Part shown: positions 11,722 to 22,132 of the stretch, piece by piece
Numbering within the stretch: position 1 is the first letter of the stretch
Layout of the letters: each line of letters begins with the position of its first letter
Assembly: GCF_032854445.1 (NCBI RefSeq)
Contig: NC_088295.1
Coordinates: 32,973,385 to 33,037,384, forward strand
Length of the DNA stretch: 64,000 nt
DNA from: Liolophura sinensis
Taxonomy: Eukaryota; Mollusca; Polyplacophora; Chitonida; Chitonidae
Direction: 5' to 3'
Program-made: the position numbers and the translations under genes
The notes under the pieces: model-generated
Told to the model about the DNA's origin: nothing
What the model saw: only the letters and a program-made list of their open reading frames with translations
Databases searched by the model: none

Positions 11722-12633
11722 TCAGTCTCTCATTATTTTCCATGGACCAATGCCGTTCATAGGCCTACTTTCCAGGATAACATCAGTATCAACCACTCTA
11801 ATTCGTGTCTGTTTATTTTCCGTGGACCTAATTTTGTAGGCAACGTTAGCCAATCTTCCTCGTTCTCTTTTCAGTTCTAGTGGAAGATCAGTTCTAACTG
11901 ACATTTTCTTTCCTCGCAAAACGGACGTCGCCTGTAAAATCTTGTCCCTGTCACTTGTGTGCACCAATCGCATTATGATGGGCTGATGTGGGTTGGTATT
12001 ACTTGGATGAATTGATTTTGGTAATCGATGAACATTGCCGATTTGCAGTTTTTGTGACCATTCTGCATCTAGCCCCATTTCGGTTGATAAAAATGCCCTG
12101 ATAAACTGATGGGTATTTTCGGTTTCACTCGTTTTAGGAACGCCATAGAAGAGAAGGTTGTTTTTTCTATTATGTGTCTCCAGGCGAAGTAATTTTTTCT
12201 CCAATTCTGCGACGTAATTCATTAGTTTTTGTTCTGTGGTTGGGATGGACATTTCGATTTCGTCTACTTTGTCACTTAACATACTAACACTGTCCTCCAC
12301 ATTCGAGAATTTTCCTTCCAATTTGGTTACCCTTTCGTTTATCTGTTTCACATCCTGTTTAATGTTTTTCACATCTGACTGAATTGAAACAAGTTTCTGA
12401 TTTAAGGCTGTGTTCATAGTCAGGATAGTTGCATGTAAATCAGCAAGTGTTACTTGGACAGAGCTTGGATTCTCACTGGCAGTTGTTGTTGTTTCCTCAG
12501 GCTTGGGTGACGTTGTTGTTGAAGCAAATAATGTCCTCGATTCTCCTTCGTCTCCAGCTTCATTATTTGATTTACCCATGCTTCTGGTACTCGCCTGAGT
12601 TTTTCTGCTTGTTGGTTTGTCTTTTGGGGGCAT
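11722..12633 (-). CDS. LINE ORF1 protein, coiled-coil nucleic-acid chaperone
   Basis: 303 codons, intact from ATG to stop. Residues about 1-60 are polar and Ser/Thr-rich. Residues about 70-155 form a long heptad-patterned coiled coil (QKLVSIQSDVKNIKQDVKQ and following), and a conserved block with RLETHNRKNNLLFYGVPKT starts at about residue 152. A basic C-terminal domain follows (RLPKSIHP, IIMRLV, RTDLPLELKRERGRLANVAY). This is the coiled-coil, RRM-like and C-terminal-domain plan of L1-type ORF1p (Transposase_22), found in several LINE clades. It should trimerise and coat element RNA. No stops or frameshifts, consistent with a young insertion. Confidence 0.88.
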   Translation of the reverse strand: MPPKDKPTSRKTQASTRSMGKSNNEAGDEGESRTLFASTTTSPKPEETTTTASENPSSVQVTLADLHATILTMNTALNQKLVSIQSDVKNIKQDVKQINERVTKLEGKFSNVEDSVSMLSDKVDEIEMSIPTTEQKLMNYVAELEKKLLRLETHNRKNNLLFYGVPKTSETENTHQFIRAFLSTEMGLDAEWSQKLQIGNVHRLPKSIHPSNTNPHQPIIMRLVHTSDRDKILQATSVLRGKKMSVRTDLPLELKRERGRLANVAYKIRSTENKQTRIRVVDTDVILESRPMNGIGPWKIMRD

Positions 12634-12870
12634 CTCTCACCTACTTTTAGGACCTATTAAGTGCGTAAAATCCCTGCACACGGCCTCAGAGAAGCCAAAC
12701 CTTTTTCACCAGTCAACAACTCTGTCCGCCATATTGTTAAACGTAAGTAGGTTTTCAAGTCATTCAGGCTTTATCTGTTCGGAATATTATTCTTCGGAAC
12801 AGTTTTTCGGGCCATTCAGGCTTGAGTCTTTATAGTATGTGCTCGGATTATTATTATTATTGTTATTATT
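12634..12870 (-). other. LINE 5' untranslated region and junction
   Basis: Sequence upstream of ORF1 contains GTCCGCCATATTG near 12725-12737. I cannot fix the exact 5' end. It is followed to the right by ordinary AT-rich DNA. Confidence 0.35.
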
Positions 12871-12883
12871 ATTATTTGGGGTT
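12851..12883. repeat. (ATT)n microsatellite
   Basis: About ten near-perfect ATT units with one GTT interruption. Confidence 0.8.
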
Positions 12884-13851
12884 CAATCCGTTCAGCCTTA
12901 TTATTATGCTCACAAAAATGGTGGAGTGTTTTATGACAAACGGACATTTATAAAACATCAGCATGTTTCTATGACCTGAATTTGTGCACCTTGACTTTTG
13001 GAAACTTTTAATCACATCACTGGGCTGGCATGTTGGAATTTGTGCAAACAGACAAAAAATATTTTTCTCCTTGGTCATGTAAATCTTGCAAATAATTTCT
13101 ACACTGTTGAAAATGTCACTCTGATGCAGTTTTATGGAGTTATTCCGAATGTGGAATTTTTGCAAAACCAGAAATGACATGGTTAAAACCGGAAGTGGGT
13201 ATCCCTCCCTAACAAATGAAGCTAGAGACACAATCTTATGGCAAGGCAAGGAGACACATTTTACAGAACTGAAAGTGACGTTTGCCAACTGGAATTAGTA
13301 AAAAGTCACACTTTTTTGCAACTAGCCCTTCTCCAACTTTAATTTTTTTTTTGGGGGGGGGGGGGACGCACTAAATATTTCAGGGGGAATTTGATATATA
13401 TTTGATTATATTATTACCATATTATCACTAAGGTTTCAATATTTATAGCCAGCATTAGTTAGTGTCAGTCACACGATAATTACCTATTTCAGTAGAAATG
13501 TTTATCTCATTCACATTGCTGAAAACACATGTCGCTGTGGGTACGAGAGCGGATTGGGTAGTGGGTGGGGTGGTGAGTGGCGTCCGAATCTCGGCACCCG
13601 CAGTCATGATATGTGTATGCAAGTCTTTATAATTCCAGCTGGTAATACGCTCGTCGAGTTTTCATTTGTTGAGGAATAGAAAACAGCAAGAAACCGTGTA
13701 GCCGTCTGCGACTGGTCATTTTAAAAGATGTGCCGGTTACCATATTCAGGATGTCGTCACCCAACATGCTTTGTCTTACTTTTCAACAAAAATACCCAAC
13801 CAAAGCCATTAGTATATACCACGGGTTGTTTGTTGGTTCAGAAGCTTAAAA
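12884..13851. other. Noncoding stretch with poly-T/poly-G tract
   Basis: Holds a T-run joined to a G-run at about 13340-13365. At 13,530-13,690 a G-rich piece with CGTCCGAATCTCGGCACCCG might be a diverged tRNA-derived repeat. The 138-codon minus-strand frame at 12872-13288 has no family resemblance. Confidence 0.35.
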
Positions 13852-13922
13852 AGCCGTATAAGTGAAATGATCTTGAGTACGGCGTAAAACACAAATACAA
13901 CAAATAAATCAAATAAATACAA
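13852..13922 (+). repeat. SINE 3' end fragment
   Basis: Only the last ~70 bases of the dominant SINE: CCGTATAAGTGAAAT, then TTGAGTACGGCGTAAAACAC and a CAAATAAAT-rich tail. Confidence 0.8.
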
Positions 13923-15905
13923 CGCGTGTTCGAATCCAAATCTCGCTGCTTCGACTGTGTTTTAAAACCATAGGTATTATCAGGTGAAAAGATTAAAGGC
14001 TGCCGTTTACTCCATTTCCTCAATTCCTACACATGACCAACTGTCATTCAAGCGAAAAATTCTTGAATACCGCATTAAAGACCATCGTTTATTCACGATG
14101 GAAATTTTGAATATCTATTGGCAGGTTTGCGTGGTTAAAGATTCTGATGTCTTTCTGATCACACTCTGAATCGCAATAACTCGTTTATTTTTCGGAATAC
14201 ATTGGCAAAATTGCTGGAAAGTAAATATTTCGAGGAAATACGGAATGTGATACCCTAAGACATTTTTTATTCGCAGCTGCAAACTTTTGTCTCTAATGCA
14301 TGGTATGGTGCTAGTGTGGGTCAAAAACACACATTTCAGACGCATTTACCAGCGCCATCTATACTGATAAACCTTTGTTGCTAGCTATGCAAGCCTTTAT
14401 GATATTTCCAACACAATGCCACACATGTTTGTAGGTCTGTATGCACTAGCGCCAAGAAGTAGACTAATTTTTCAAAAGCTGAGATTGAACTGTACATGGT
14501 ATGGGATTTTTCTTTCAGGGGACACCAATGCTTATTGACATTTTAATAGGCTTTAGGCTTTTAAATGTGGGAATTATTGCAACAACAACAACAAAAAAAA
14601 AAACCACTTCATCATACACATGGCGTCTGTGTACGGAGAAACGGTTTTCTCTTACATGCTAAAATAGGACTCGTGCTATTGTGTTCCTTGCGACGGCGAC
14701 CTTAACATCTTACATGAGCACCTTGTTTCACAACGATTTTGTTCTCACTAAATTTTAGCTTGAACAATGAGACTGAAACTTATCTGTCTATCTATTATGG
14801 ATAATTTCGGTTTAGTTTTTAGGGCTTGTAAGTTACTCGAGGATGACGAAAGGAAATATCGAGATGACGACAGGAATAGGAGAAGCTTATCAGTACATCT
14901 GACACGTGGAACTAAACCTACAGAATCAGTGATCTGTTTTGTGTAATCTATCTTATCTGGTCATAATATCGGTTTATTTTCCGTAAGACAATGTATATGT
15001 CCTTCCTTTTCCGTATGAAGGTAAAATAACATTCATTACTACTTTCATTACCAAGTTATGTAAAATGATATTCCCCGAACTAAACAGTTAGCCACGGATT
15101 AATGCGTATGATGACATTAGTCTGTATTTTTTACGCTTCAATAGTGATATACTCCGGGCTTACGTGATACTCCACCGTCTGCAGCTGGCCTAATGCACCA
15201 TTGAAACGTCTCAATATTGTTCCCAGAGAGTTACTGCCCCTTATATTGCTCCAACCCGGTAGAGATGCTCTTTGCACTCACTACAAAAACACTGAGAATC
15301 AAGTACTAGACATTGACATAGAAGAGGTGACGATCGACGCCAATGACACTTTGGCTAAGAAATTTTCACTTTTCTGAGAATTTACAGAGGCTGTTCAAAT
15401 TTAAAGGACGCTACAAACAAAAGCCAAGTACCTACATTCGTGACACTTAATTATTATCCTGCATTTATCTCTGAAATGAAGACTTGTGATATAATGCACA
15501 TTACTCAAACTTATAGTCTTTTTCTTTCAGCGAGTCACCTATATTCGCTTGTCTGTAAAATCAGTCATACTAGCTACAAAAATTGCCTTTAATCAGTGTC
15601 ACGTAAACACCCAAGTTCTACGTACTGATACGTAGGACGTCCATGTTATTACAGAGAAAATGTAGCTAGAACACTTTTCTAATCCATAATGTTAAAGTCC
15701 ATAGGTTTAGTTTCGACACCACATTGCCTCGGGTGACATCATTCAAAAGCAAGTTGCATGCTGGACAATGGGCGTTGAGGGTAATTTGTTTTACAATGGC
15801 TGCAGCAACAAGCGGTTAGAACAAACTGAACACAATAAATAGATTAAATCGTTTTAATTTCCAAAAATCCATCTCTAAAACCATACTGCCGTGAGATCAT
15901 ATACT
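13923..15905. other. Noncoding stretch, nothing recognised
   Basis: Contains an (AAC)n/poly-A tract at about 14580-14605. No exon or repeat that I can assign. Confidence 0.35.
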
Positions 15906-15994
15906 ATTTATTCATTTATTTACATGATTGGTGTTTTACGCCGTACTCAAGAATATTTCACTCACACAACGGCGGCCAGCATTATGCTGAGGGG
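15906..15994 (-). repeat. SINE 3' fragment, truncated
   Basis: Minus-strand copy keeping the (AAAT)n tail, the ACGCCGTACTCAAGAATATT end and GGCGGCCAGCATTATG, then broken off. Confidence 0.85.
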
Positions 15995-16437
15995 ATTTTG
16001 TTAAAGATTATATCATACTGAAACGTCTACAGTGAAGTCGACAGCAGTCTATGTAACTGCTAGAATATCCAGCATGCCACTTGCTTTTGAATAATTATGA
16101 CGTCACACGAGGGAATGGGTTCTTGCCGTCGTAACTGAGCTCGTGGACCTTAACATTATGAATTAGAAACAGTGTTCTAACTTCATTTTCGTTGCAAGAA
16201 TATTACCTTCAAACACATCCCTATGTAGGGCTTGTGCTGTTAAGTGTCACGAACTGTTCAATTTACGATCTCAGTGAGTAGAAAATGGATTAATTTTTAT
16301 TTTACAGTTAGTTGGATTTATATTTCCGATCTCTGGCTTGGCCATGGCTGACACATTCGTATAGAGCATTGGTTTCACTGCAGAAGATCGGTCACTGATT
16401 TATGAGGCCACACCTTGGACGCCAGCTCTCGCTAGCT
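15995..16437. other. Unassigned spacer left of a solo LTR
   Basis: No coding or repeat signal that I recognise. Confidence 0.35.
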
Positions 16438-17191
16438 TGTTATGTGCACAACTGCCGTCAGCTTCTAAATTTAGCTTGCCACGGTTTACATGTGCTGAGT
16501 TCAGGGCCTGCTGTCTGCCTTTGCCTAAGAATGTTCCAGAATACCCTCAGTTCGGGGCCTGTTTGTTTACAACAAGTGTGCAAGAATTTTCTTATTCTAG
16601 ATAATTCCACCAGTCTATATAAGACCTATAAAAGCAGGTCAAAGGGGCAGAAGGGAGAATTATTGAGAGTTTTGGATGCTTTCGCTGTGTGTTACTTTAG
16701 TAGGCCTTTTGTGCTGAATTTGGTGTCTTTATAGCCTCTGGCTTTGTTATATCCTATCTCCACCGAGCACTTGTTTAGTCTGAACTTGTATATTTAATTT
16801 GTGCTCTTGTGTACACAGCGCTTATTAGTACACGGACCCTGTCTGTGGAATTTTGTGTATATTTCGTCATACACTCAGTTATAATGTGGATTTTGTCTCT
16901 TATGAACATTGCCTCTGTGCAATTTTTAAGCATTGTGGAGTATATGTGTCCGTTTGGACTTGACACCGTTGTACATGTAAGTACTTTATTATTTGTATAA
17001 ATACTGCTATCCTTTCTTCTTAAACTTAAGTACTTTAGTATTTGTAAAAGTCTTGTTATCTGTTGTTGTTAAACCTAATAAACTGTTGTAAAATAAAATC
17101 TGCTGGTTTGGGTTACTTTTTTGTGCGGCTAAACTGTCGTGTATTTCGAACAAGCCATCTCTTTATAATACAGACAGTTTGGGTCGTAACA
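16438..17191 (+). mobile_element. Solo LTR, copy 1
   Basis: About 754 bases sharing the same limits and more than 90% of the sequence (by eye) with the copy at 23052-23816. Ends are the short inverted repeats TGTTA...TAACA expected of an LTR. Inside are a TATA-like TCTATATAAGACCTA at about 16614 and polyadenylation-type AATAAA signals near 17077 and 17092, in the order U3, R, U5. No gag-pol frame or second LTR adjoins it, so it is a solo LTR. The bases flanking it (TAGCT and AGTTG) do not form a clear duplication. An open frame at 16402-16734 is incidental. Confidence 0.8.
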
Positions 17192-18196
17192 AGTTGAACT
17201 TCGACTTTAAGTGAGGGTAACTAACGAAGCTAACTACGTGTACTAATACTGAAAGCTGGATACTTTTATGTTGCTACTGTTGGAATTGCTTAGTCTCGTT
17301 ACATATGTCCAGCTACCATTTTATACAATTGCAGATTGGTACATTTCTAGAGGAGGTGACCAGTATCGTAACAGTCTGACATATATGCGTTTCACAAATC
17401 GTTAGATTGCACTCAAAACATAAAGCCTAGAGTTCACGTTTGAGAAGAATTTACATGGTTGTAATAATGCTCATGCCCTGACTAGGAGATGAAATCATAG
17501 GAAGCGATCATTTTGTGATACTGATGGGACCCGTGCGATTTTGACGATTATTAAGTAACATCTTTGACCTAGGGATAACTGAATTAAAAAAAAAAAACGG
17601 CCATACTGTGATCAAGTTGGACTCAAGGTTCCGAAACTAAAAATGACCTTTCATTTGGTCTTACACCAAGTTTGAATTCATTACGATGAACAGTTTTCAA
17701 AACAAGCTCGGAAAACTATTTGGACAAAAATAATTGTATTATTGTCCATTTTGAACATTTCAGGTCGGAACTTAAACGTGGTGTGTAACTTGTTATAGGA
17801 AAGCCATGTAACAAGTTCCATTCCGATATGAAAGACTGTTGTGAAAAAAAGTTCTGAAACAAACAGATTGTTAAACAGTTGTTTATACAGAGCCCAGTGA
17901 CGATCTCCTGTCAGACAAATGTCTTTTCGGTAGACTATGTCAAGAGTCAGAATCCCTTATAACATGGTCAACAGTTTCGTAAATCATGATGTTCATGAAT
18001 TGCTGAAAAAATAGACTGCACTGTTCGATCAGATTTAAGAATTGTGTGTAAAATTTATATGAATTTCTAAGATAAAGGAGCATTCAACTGTTTAGATTCA
18101 TGATTCTTGCAAAGCTATGCTAAAGGATAGCTTTTTGTAACAAGGCCATAACATTCTACCTTCAGTATTGGATGAGTTTAATTTATAGAGATTTAC
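17192..18196. other. Spacer 3' of the decayed receptor copy
   Basis: No exon that I can match to the C-terminal end of the receptor. Includes an A-run near 17587. Confidence 0.35.
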
Positions 18197-18325
18197 CTGT
18201 ACATCTGTAAACACGACAGCAAGTGTATGGCACATATCCTCAAACTTAGGTCGTTCATGAGGGTCGCCCTTCCAACACTTCAGCATTACACTGTAACTAC
18301 AGATATCAGTACTCCAAAAGACCAT
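18197..18325 (-). pseudogene. Fused C-lobe exon of the decayed paralog
   Basis: The block opens with a splice acceptor (TTTTCACAG) and WSFGVL, as in the exon at 41688-41825. After about 23 bases it jumps, in another frame, into SYSVMLKCWKGDPHERPKFE, the start of the exon at 41128-41227. Everything between (the WEIMTYG part, its intron and the next acceptor) is gone. The donor after DVQ (CAG/GTAAAT at 18197) is conserved with the intact gene. Confidence 0.85.
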
Positions 18326-18479
18326 CTGTGAAAACAAAATTACGTGTCTTTGTACATGCCGAACCCCGGGAGCTCAATGAAAAGCGAATAAACCTGCTTA
18401 AAACTTAGACAGCATATGCTCAAAAAACTTTATCCGCTTGTAATGAGCTACAGACATGAAGTCGATAAGGAAGATTTAC

Positions 18480-18558
18480 ACTTCACTAAATACTTCACTA
18501 TGAAGATGTTATTCTCTAGGGTCTCTATTGATGCCCATCTGTGCGGTGGGAAGTTCCT
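18480..18558 (-). pseudogene. P+1-loop exon of the decayed paralog
   Basis: After an acceptor (TTTTCAG) it reads NFPPHRWASIETLENN, aligned with FTFPLCRWASVETLEG in the intact gene. The 3' end carries a short duplication of TAGTGAAGT, making the block 79 rather than 74 bases and shifting the phase to the next exon. Confidence 0.85.
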
Positions 18559-18924
18559 CTGAAAACAAATACATAAGTTTTTATACTAAGAATATTTCTT
18601 ACAATATACTGTGTAATCACAGTTGGTTTTGTAGTTTGCGCTCTGTGGGCTGACGTAAAATCAAACCTTCCCAGTTAATAGCTAGTGTTGGCTAGATTTT
18701 AGTCTGCCAGATAAAATTTGTGCACTTGTTTTTACCATTCACATTTTGATAGATATATTAAAATGTGAATCTCTATAAGCTGTAATGGACGACCTGTTCA
18801 TGTTTCTCCGACCAGTTATATACTGGATAGCAAACAGCTCTTTCTAATATGTACTAGGTGTACAGACACGATGTAATATACCGCACAATTTCCAGCAGAC
18901 ATAAAATAAAGCGTAGTAAGATAC

Positions 18925-19041
18925 TTCTGCCTCTGCTTTAGCACTTTCCTCAGCTGATCTAGCTTGCTGTAACCCAGGGATTTTGGCTGTAAGATACTTT
19001 GCAACGAGAATGGTTCAAGTGCGAAGGTCTCCATAGGGAAT
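18925..19041 (-). pseudogene. Catalytic-loop exon of the decayed paralog, with stop
   Basis: Exactly 117 bases, the same length and phase as the exon at 42705-42821. It reads YGDLRT, stop, TILVAKYLTAKIPGLQQARS, against HGDLRAVNVLVGG in the intact copy. The TGA at 19015-19017 sits where Val precedes the catalytic-loop Asn, which is itself Thr here. Confidence 0.9.
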
Positions 19042-19375
19042 CTGCAAGGAAAACCGAGGCTGTAGACTGATGTTGCATTAACTATGGCTTATAGTGTGCG
19101 TACTGTGTAATCCTGAGATATACATGCATTACCTGTTGATCGGCCCCGATGGCTTCGGGGGCGACAGATCAAGGGTCAATCCTGTGTTGGGTCACATCTC
19201 AACCTTAAACGAGGAAGTTGTAAATTTCTCGCTTGGCATTCAGTATTAAGGGGATAGTGCTATTTGTTTTTTTTCATGTTATGCACTTCATTCATTATTC
19301 GTCACAAACAAAGAGTGTACAGTAGCTTTCTGTTAGACCTGTTTGCCAATTTCTGTGGTGACCTTAGCTAAAAAT

Positions 19376-19543
19376 ATTTATTTGTTTATTTGATTGGTGT
19401 TTTGCGCCGTACTCAAGAATATTTCACTTATACGACGGCGGCCAGCATTAAGGTGGGTGAAAACCGGGCAGAGCCAGGGGGAAACCCACGACCATCCGCA
19501 GGCTGCTGTCAGACCTGCTCACGTACAGCCGGAGAGGAAGCCA
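19376..19543 (-). repeat. SINE copy in an intron of the decayed paralog
   Basis: Minus-strand copy with tail, 3' end and body, lacking the tRNA head. It sits between the transmembrane and catalytic-loop exon remnants, where the N-lobe exons should be. Confidence 0.88.
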
Positions 19544-19789
19544 TACTAAAGATATAGCACAGATCTGACTCGCTGGTAAATATACGGACGGCTGACATGG
19601 CGTATACGGTACCTTCAGTTTCAAACATTTGACCGTACATCTTTTCATTTACCGCTGCTATTAATACCTGATCATATATCGTTTTATGACAGGTAATATC
19701 TCTGGTGAGGCCTACTCTTCGCCTTGAAACTTGAAGAACATAATCAGATGATATTTGCTTATGCAGAAAAGATACCAGTCTTTGCTTAC

Positions 19790-19902
19790 CTTTCGACGAG
19801 TTAGCAGGCGGTAGACTCTGACTACAACAATGATCATAAGAACGACGACTCCACATGACATCCCGGCGGGCAGCACTGTTGGACTGGATCTATTTTGTTG
19901 TT
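19790..19902 (-). pseudogene. Transmembrane exon of the decayed paralog
   Basis: Acceptor CCTCAG and donor AAAG/GTAAGC are preserved. The frame gives GMSCGVVVLMIIVVV followed by RVYRLLTRRK, matching VSCGLAIIILLIVIVV and RSKRQKQK of the intact gene. The hydrophobic stretch is short (about 15 residues before the first Arg). Confidence 0.8.
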
Positions 19903-19999
19903 CTGAGGAAACAATAGTGATGAAAATGTGTGGCTGTTGCAGAATGGCAACTTCACATGTCAAAATAATACATAATAATCAGGGATTTATTTAACCATG

Positions 20000-20064
20000 A
20001 TTTATAACCATGAATGTTGTCCGTTTCGGTGCAGCCGCCATGAGTGCATGCAAATACCTTCACA
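20000..20064 (-). pseudogene. CTHGGCTET exon remnant of the decayed paralog
   Basis: CTHGGCTETD is encoded by bases almost identical to those at 50.87 kb. The splice acceptor is lost: where the intact copy has AACAG before TGTAAAGG, this copy has TTCAT before TGTGAAGG. Confidence 0.85.
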
Positions 20065-20465
20065 ATGAACGTAAAAGCCAAACAGCATGCCCATGGAACA
20101 CGTAAGTGAAACAGTATATAAACTTAATATACAAGTAGAACAACATTTCAATGGACATATAAGTACAAGAACATGCACACTGAACGTTTAAATAAAACAG
20201 TATGTACACTACTAAAATATGTACGTAAAACTGCATGAAATAGACTGTGTATTGCTTTATGCACTAATGTCCGTAAAGGTTTGCAATACCGGGTAAGTTA
20301 GAAATGTCAATCCAAAATAGTCCTTCAAACCTTTTTATCAAGTCTGTAGGCCTAAATACAATTAATGACGGTGCAACCTGAGAACAAGAGCTGCTGGGAC
20401 GTTAGACAAGTAAAGACGTCTGATATAATAATGTCCAAGAACTTTGTCTACACAAAACGCCATAC

Positions 20466-20610
20466 CTGCATTGTCTGGCCGGATGTAAGGTTGAAAAGAC
20501 CAATCAATCCAAGTAGCTCTGTATGGAATACTAAAAGTCTTAGCTGTTTGCTTCGTGCCAGTTCGCGTACATCTTGCAGTATGCATTCATCGCTTTTGGG
20601 GAAGTCGGCT
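20466..20610 (-). pseudogene. WHEANS/IPYRAT exon of the decayed paralog, frameshifted
   Basis: After a TTTCTAG acceptor it reads EPTSPKAMNAYCKMYANW then HEANS, stop. One extra base then moves the continuing homology (FSIPYRATWIDWSF) into another frame. The intact exon at 52173-52295 reads both parts in one frame. Confidence 0.88.
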
Positions 20611-20993
20611 CTAGAAATAGGGAAACGAGAATAAACCATCGGGTTTTGGAAAGCAACTTCATCTGAAAAGGGAGATCAATGCCCATGCTGTATTACAGGA
20701 AGGCAAGTGTTCTTCAAGACACTTTATCTTTAGGACTATCTTAACCAGCCTAGCAGGTTGTTATATGATGACGACGAGAGCTCACTCTAAGCACGTTAGC
20801 CGTGTCTGTTCTGTGGAAAGTGGTTTATAAGCGTCAATATTTATCACGTGTTTATCAGCATTCCACGTACCTAGTAACCAACACGGTATTACTCCAGTAA
20901 AACCTATGGTCTTCAGATGGCTATACAAATCTTCGAGCTTTTTGTTTCTGTTCTTTCTTTATTCTAGACAATGCGCAAACCGCAGTTACCCAC

Positions 20994-21164
20994 CTGCTTT
21001 AATAGAACTCTGGGTTGTTAAGCCATAGTCGACGATTTCTCTTTTGGAGTCATCAGTGAAGAAGTCCGTTCTGAAATTCAACTGGAAGGCGTGGGCAGAT
21101 TAGGAGTCGGGGTCTTTTGTGAAGACTTCCGGGCATATCACGCACTCAGTGGGCTCTGCTGAAG
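20994..21164 (-). pseudogene. Cysteine-module exon of the decayed paralog, with stop
   Basis: PTECVICPEVFTKDPDS, stop, then FQLNFRTDFFTDDSK aligns without gaps to the exon at 53071-53247. The stop TAA at 21100-21102 stands where the intact copy has CAA (Gln), a single C-to-T change. Confidence 0.9.
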
Positions 21165-21225
21165 CTATGTCATGGTGAAAACATCTTGAGTTTATTTGAT
21201 AGAAATATGCACGGTGTGTAATTTG

Positions 21226-21518
21226 GAATGAATGAATGAACGCTTGGGGTTTAGCGTCGTACGTAAGAATTTTTCAGTCATATGACGACTCATTAGGTTT
21301 GTCTACACATACTGTATCTCCTTGTGGCGGGGCGAGCCCATACCGTGGAGACACAAAAGTGCCAAAGTGCTGACACCTTTAAAATACCAGGCCGAAGACA
21401 CCAGGCTTGACACTCCATCCAATATCATATACATATTCTGACATTGGGCCAACCAGTGCTGTTTTCTTGCTCTGACCTCTCAGTTTTAAGCGCCAAGCAA
21501 GGGAGCAACAAGAAACAT
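21226..21518. repeat. Dispersed repeat of a second family
   Basis: Begins near GGGGTTTAGCGTCGTACGT and contains TCATATGACGACTCATTAGG, a start resembling repeats common in molluscs. A partial relative with TCATATGACGACGAGGAGTC lies at 50653-50700. Non-coding; class uncertain (SINE or MITE). Confidence 0.5.
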
Positions 21519-21554
21519 TTCTAAAGTATTTGGTATGATTTTTTTTTAAATTTA

Positions 21555-21675
21555 AAAGAAAGTCTGAGTGATTCTAGAATGTATTCTGTTATTCAGCAAA
21601 TTATTCTGTTAAATATAATACACATATTCCATTAATTCAACATGACTTTTCTATTATACTAGCACCTTAGTTATA
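21555..21675. repeat. Palindromic MITE-like element, copy B (one arm)
   Basis: Carries GTCTGAGTGATTCTAGAATG and CTGTTAAATATAATACACAT in the same order as the copies at 3.1 and 40.5 kb. The second arm is missing. Confidence 0.6.
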
Positions 21676-21688
21676 ATTTCCTCTCTGG

Positions 21689-21733
21689 AATTTATTTATT
21701 TATTGATTTGATTGTTTTCACGCCGTACTCCCT
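21689..21733 (-). repeat. SINE tail fragment
   Basis: An (AAAT)n tail plus a diverged ACGCCGTACTC end only. Confidence 0.55.
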
Positions 21734-21974
21734 AAATTTACAGAAAATATCACTGTGGTAATGTATATTTGCTTAATATATAAAGGTAACCAATTAGTAG
21801 GAAGTTCACTGAGCAAACTGTAGCGAAGTTTCAAACCTGACATCTTTAACATCTGTACATGTATACTGGTATATTAAGTCACAAAAATGGAAATACACAC
21901 TTGTATATGAATTTCTCAATCTTTCAATTTCAATGAATATGTATAAGATGAATGTCTGACACTTCTCTATCATA

Positions 21975-22132
21975 TTTAATTCGTTTGATTGGTGTTTTTT
22001 ACGCCGTTCCTAAAGAATATTTCACTTATATAACAGCGGCCAGCACTGTGGTGAAAAACCGGACAAAGCCCGGGGGGAACCCACAACCCTCCGAAGGTTG
22101 CTCACAGACCTTCCCATGTACGACCGGAGAGA
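21975..22132 (-). repeat. SINE copy without head
   Basis: Minus-strand body and 3' end of the dominant SINE, moderately diverged (for instance CAGCGGCCAGCACTGTGG). Confidence 0.85.

Larger units (their letters stand above)
6893..12740 (-). mobile_element. Near-full-length non-LTR retrotransposon (Jockey/CR1/L2-like)
   Basis: A minus-strand LINE of about 5.8 kb with ORF1 (11722-12633), an unusually long inter-ORF spacer, ORF2 (endonuclease plus reverse transcriptase, 7655-10838), a 3' untranslated region with CA/TA-rich sequence, and a 3' end of repeated (AAATC) units at 6893-6917 instead of poly(A). Microsatellite-like 3' tails are known for CR1/L2-type LINEs. The 5' end is set only roughly, near 12.74 kb. 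ORF2 is interrupted by two one-base indels, both in A-runs (about 8420 and 9622), so the copy is recent or even intact if those are sequencing errors. The clade call is from motif resemblance, not a tree. Confidence 0.85.
18197..21164 (-). pseudogene. Decayed paralog of the FN3 pseudokinase receptor
   Basis: Same orientation and exon order as the intact-looking gene at 41-53 kb. Matched blocks are 20994-21164 (cysteine module), 20466-20610 (WHEANS/IPYRAT exon), 20000-20064 (CTHGGCTET exon), 19790-19902 (transmembrane), 18925-19041 (catalytic loop), 18480-18558 (P+1 region) and 18197-18325 (fused C-lobe). Lesions are a TAA at 21100-21102, a one-base insertion making TAA at 20540-20542, loss of the AG acceptor at about 20065, a TGA at 19015-19017, and a deletion fusing two C-lobe exons. 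The juxtamembrane and N-lobe exons are not detectable. It is intron-bearing, so it came from DNA duplication and not retroposition. Confidence 0.88.

Noticed and set aside
12872-13288. 138-codon minus-strand frame
   Set aside because: Low-complexity Ile/Lys/Phe composition with no motif; typical of AT-rich DNA.
16402-16734. 110-codon plus-strand frame
   Set aside because: Lies within the solo LTR and the homologous frame in the other copy is different, so there is no coding conservation.
19545-19790. Frame with GTVYAMSA...ESDLCYIF, faintly like the hinge exon TVFMINGF...RSDLQSFL
   Set aside because: The nucleotide sequences do not align and splice sites are missing. It may be chance; the hinge exon is probably deleted from the dead copy.
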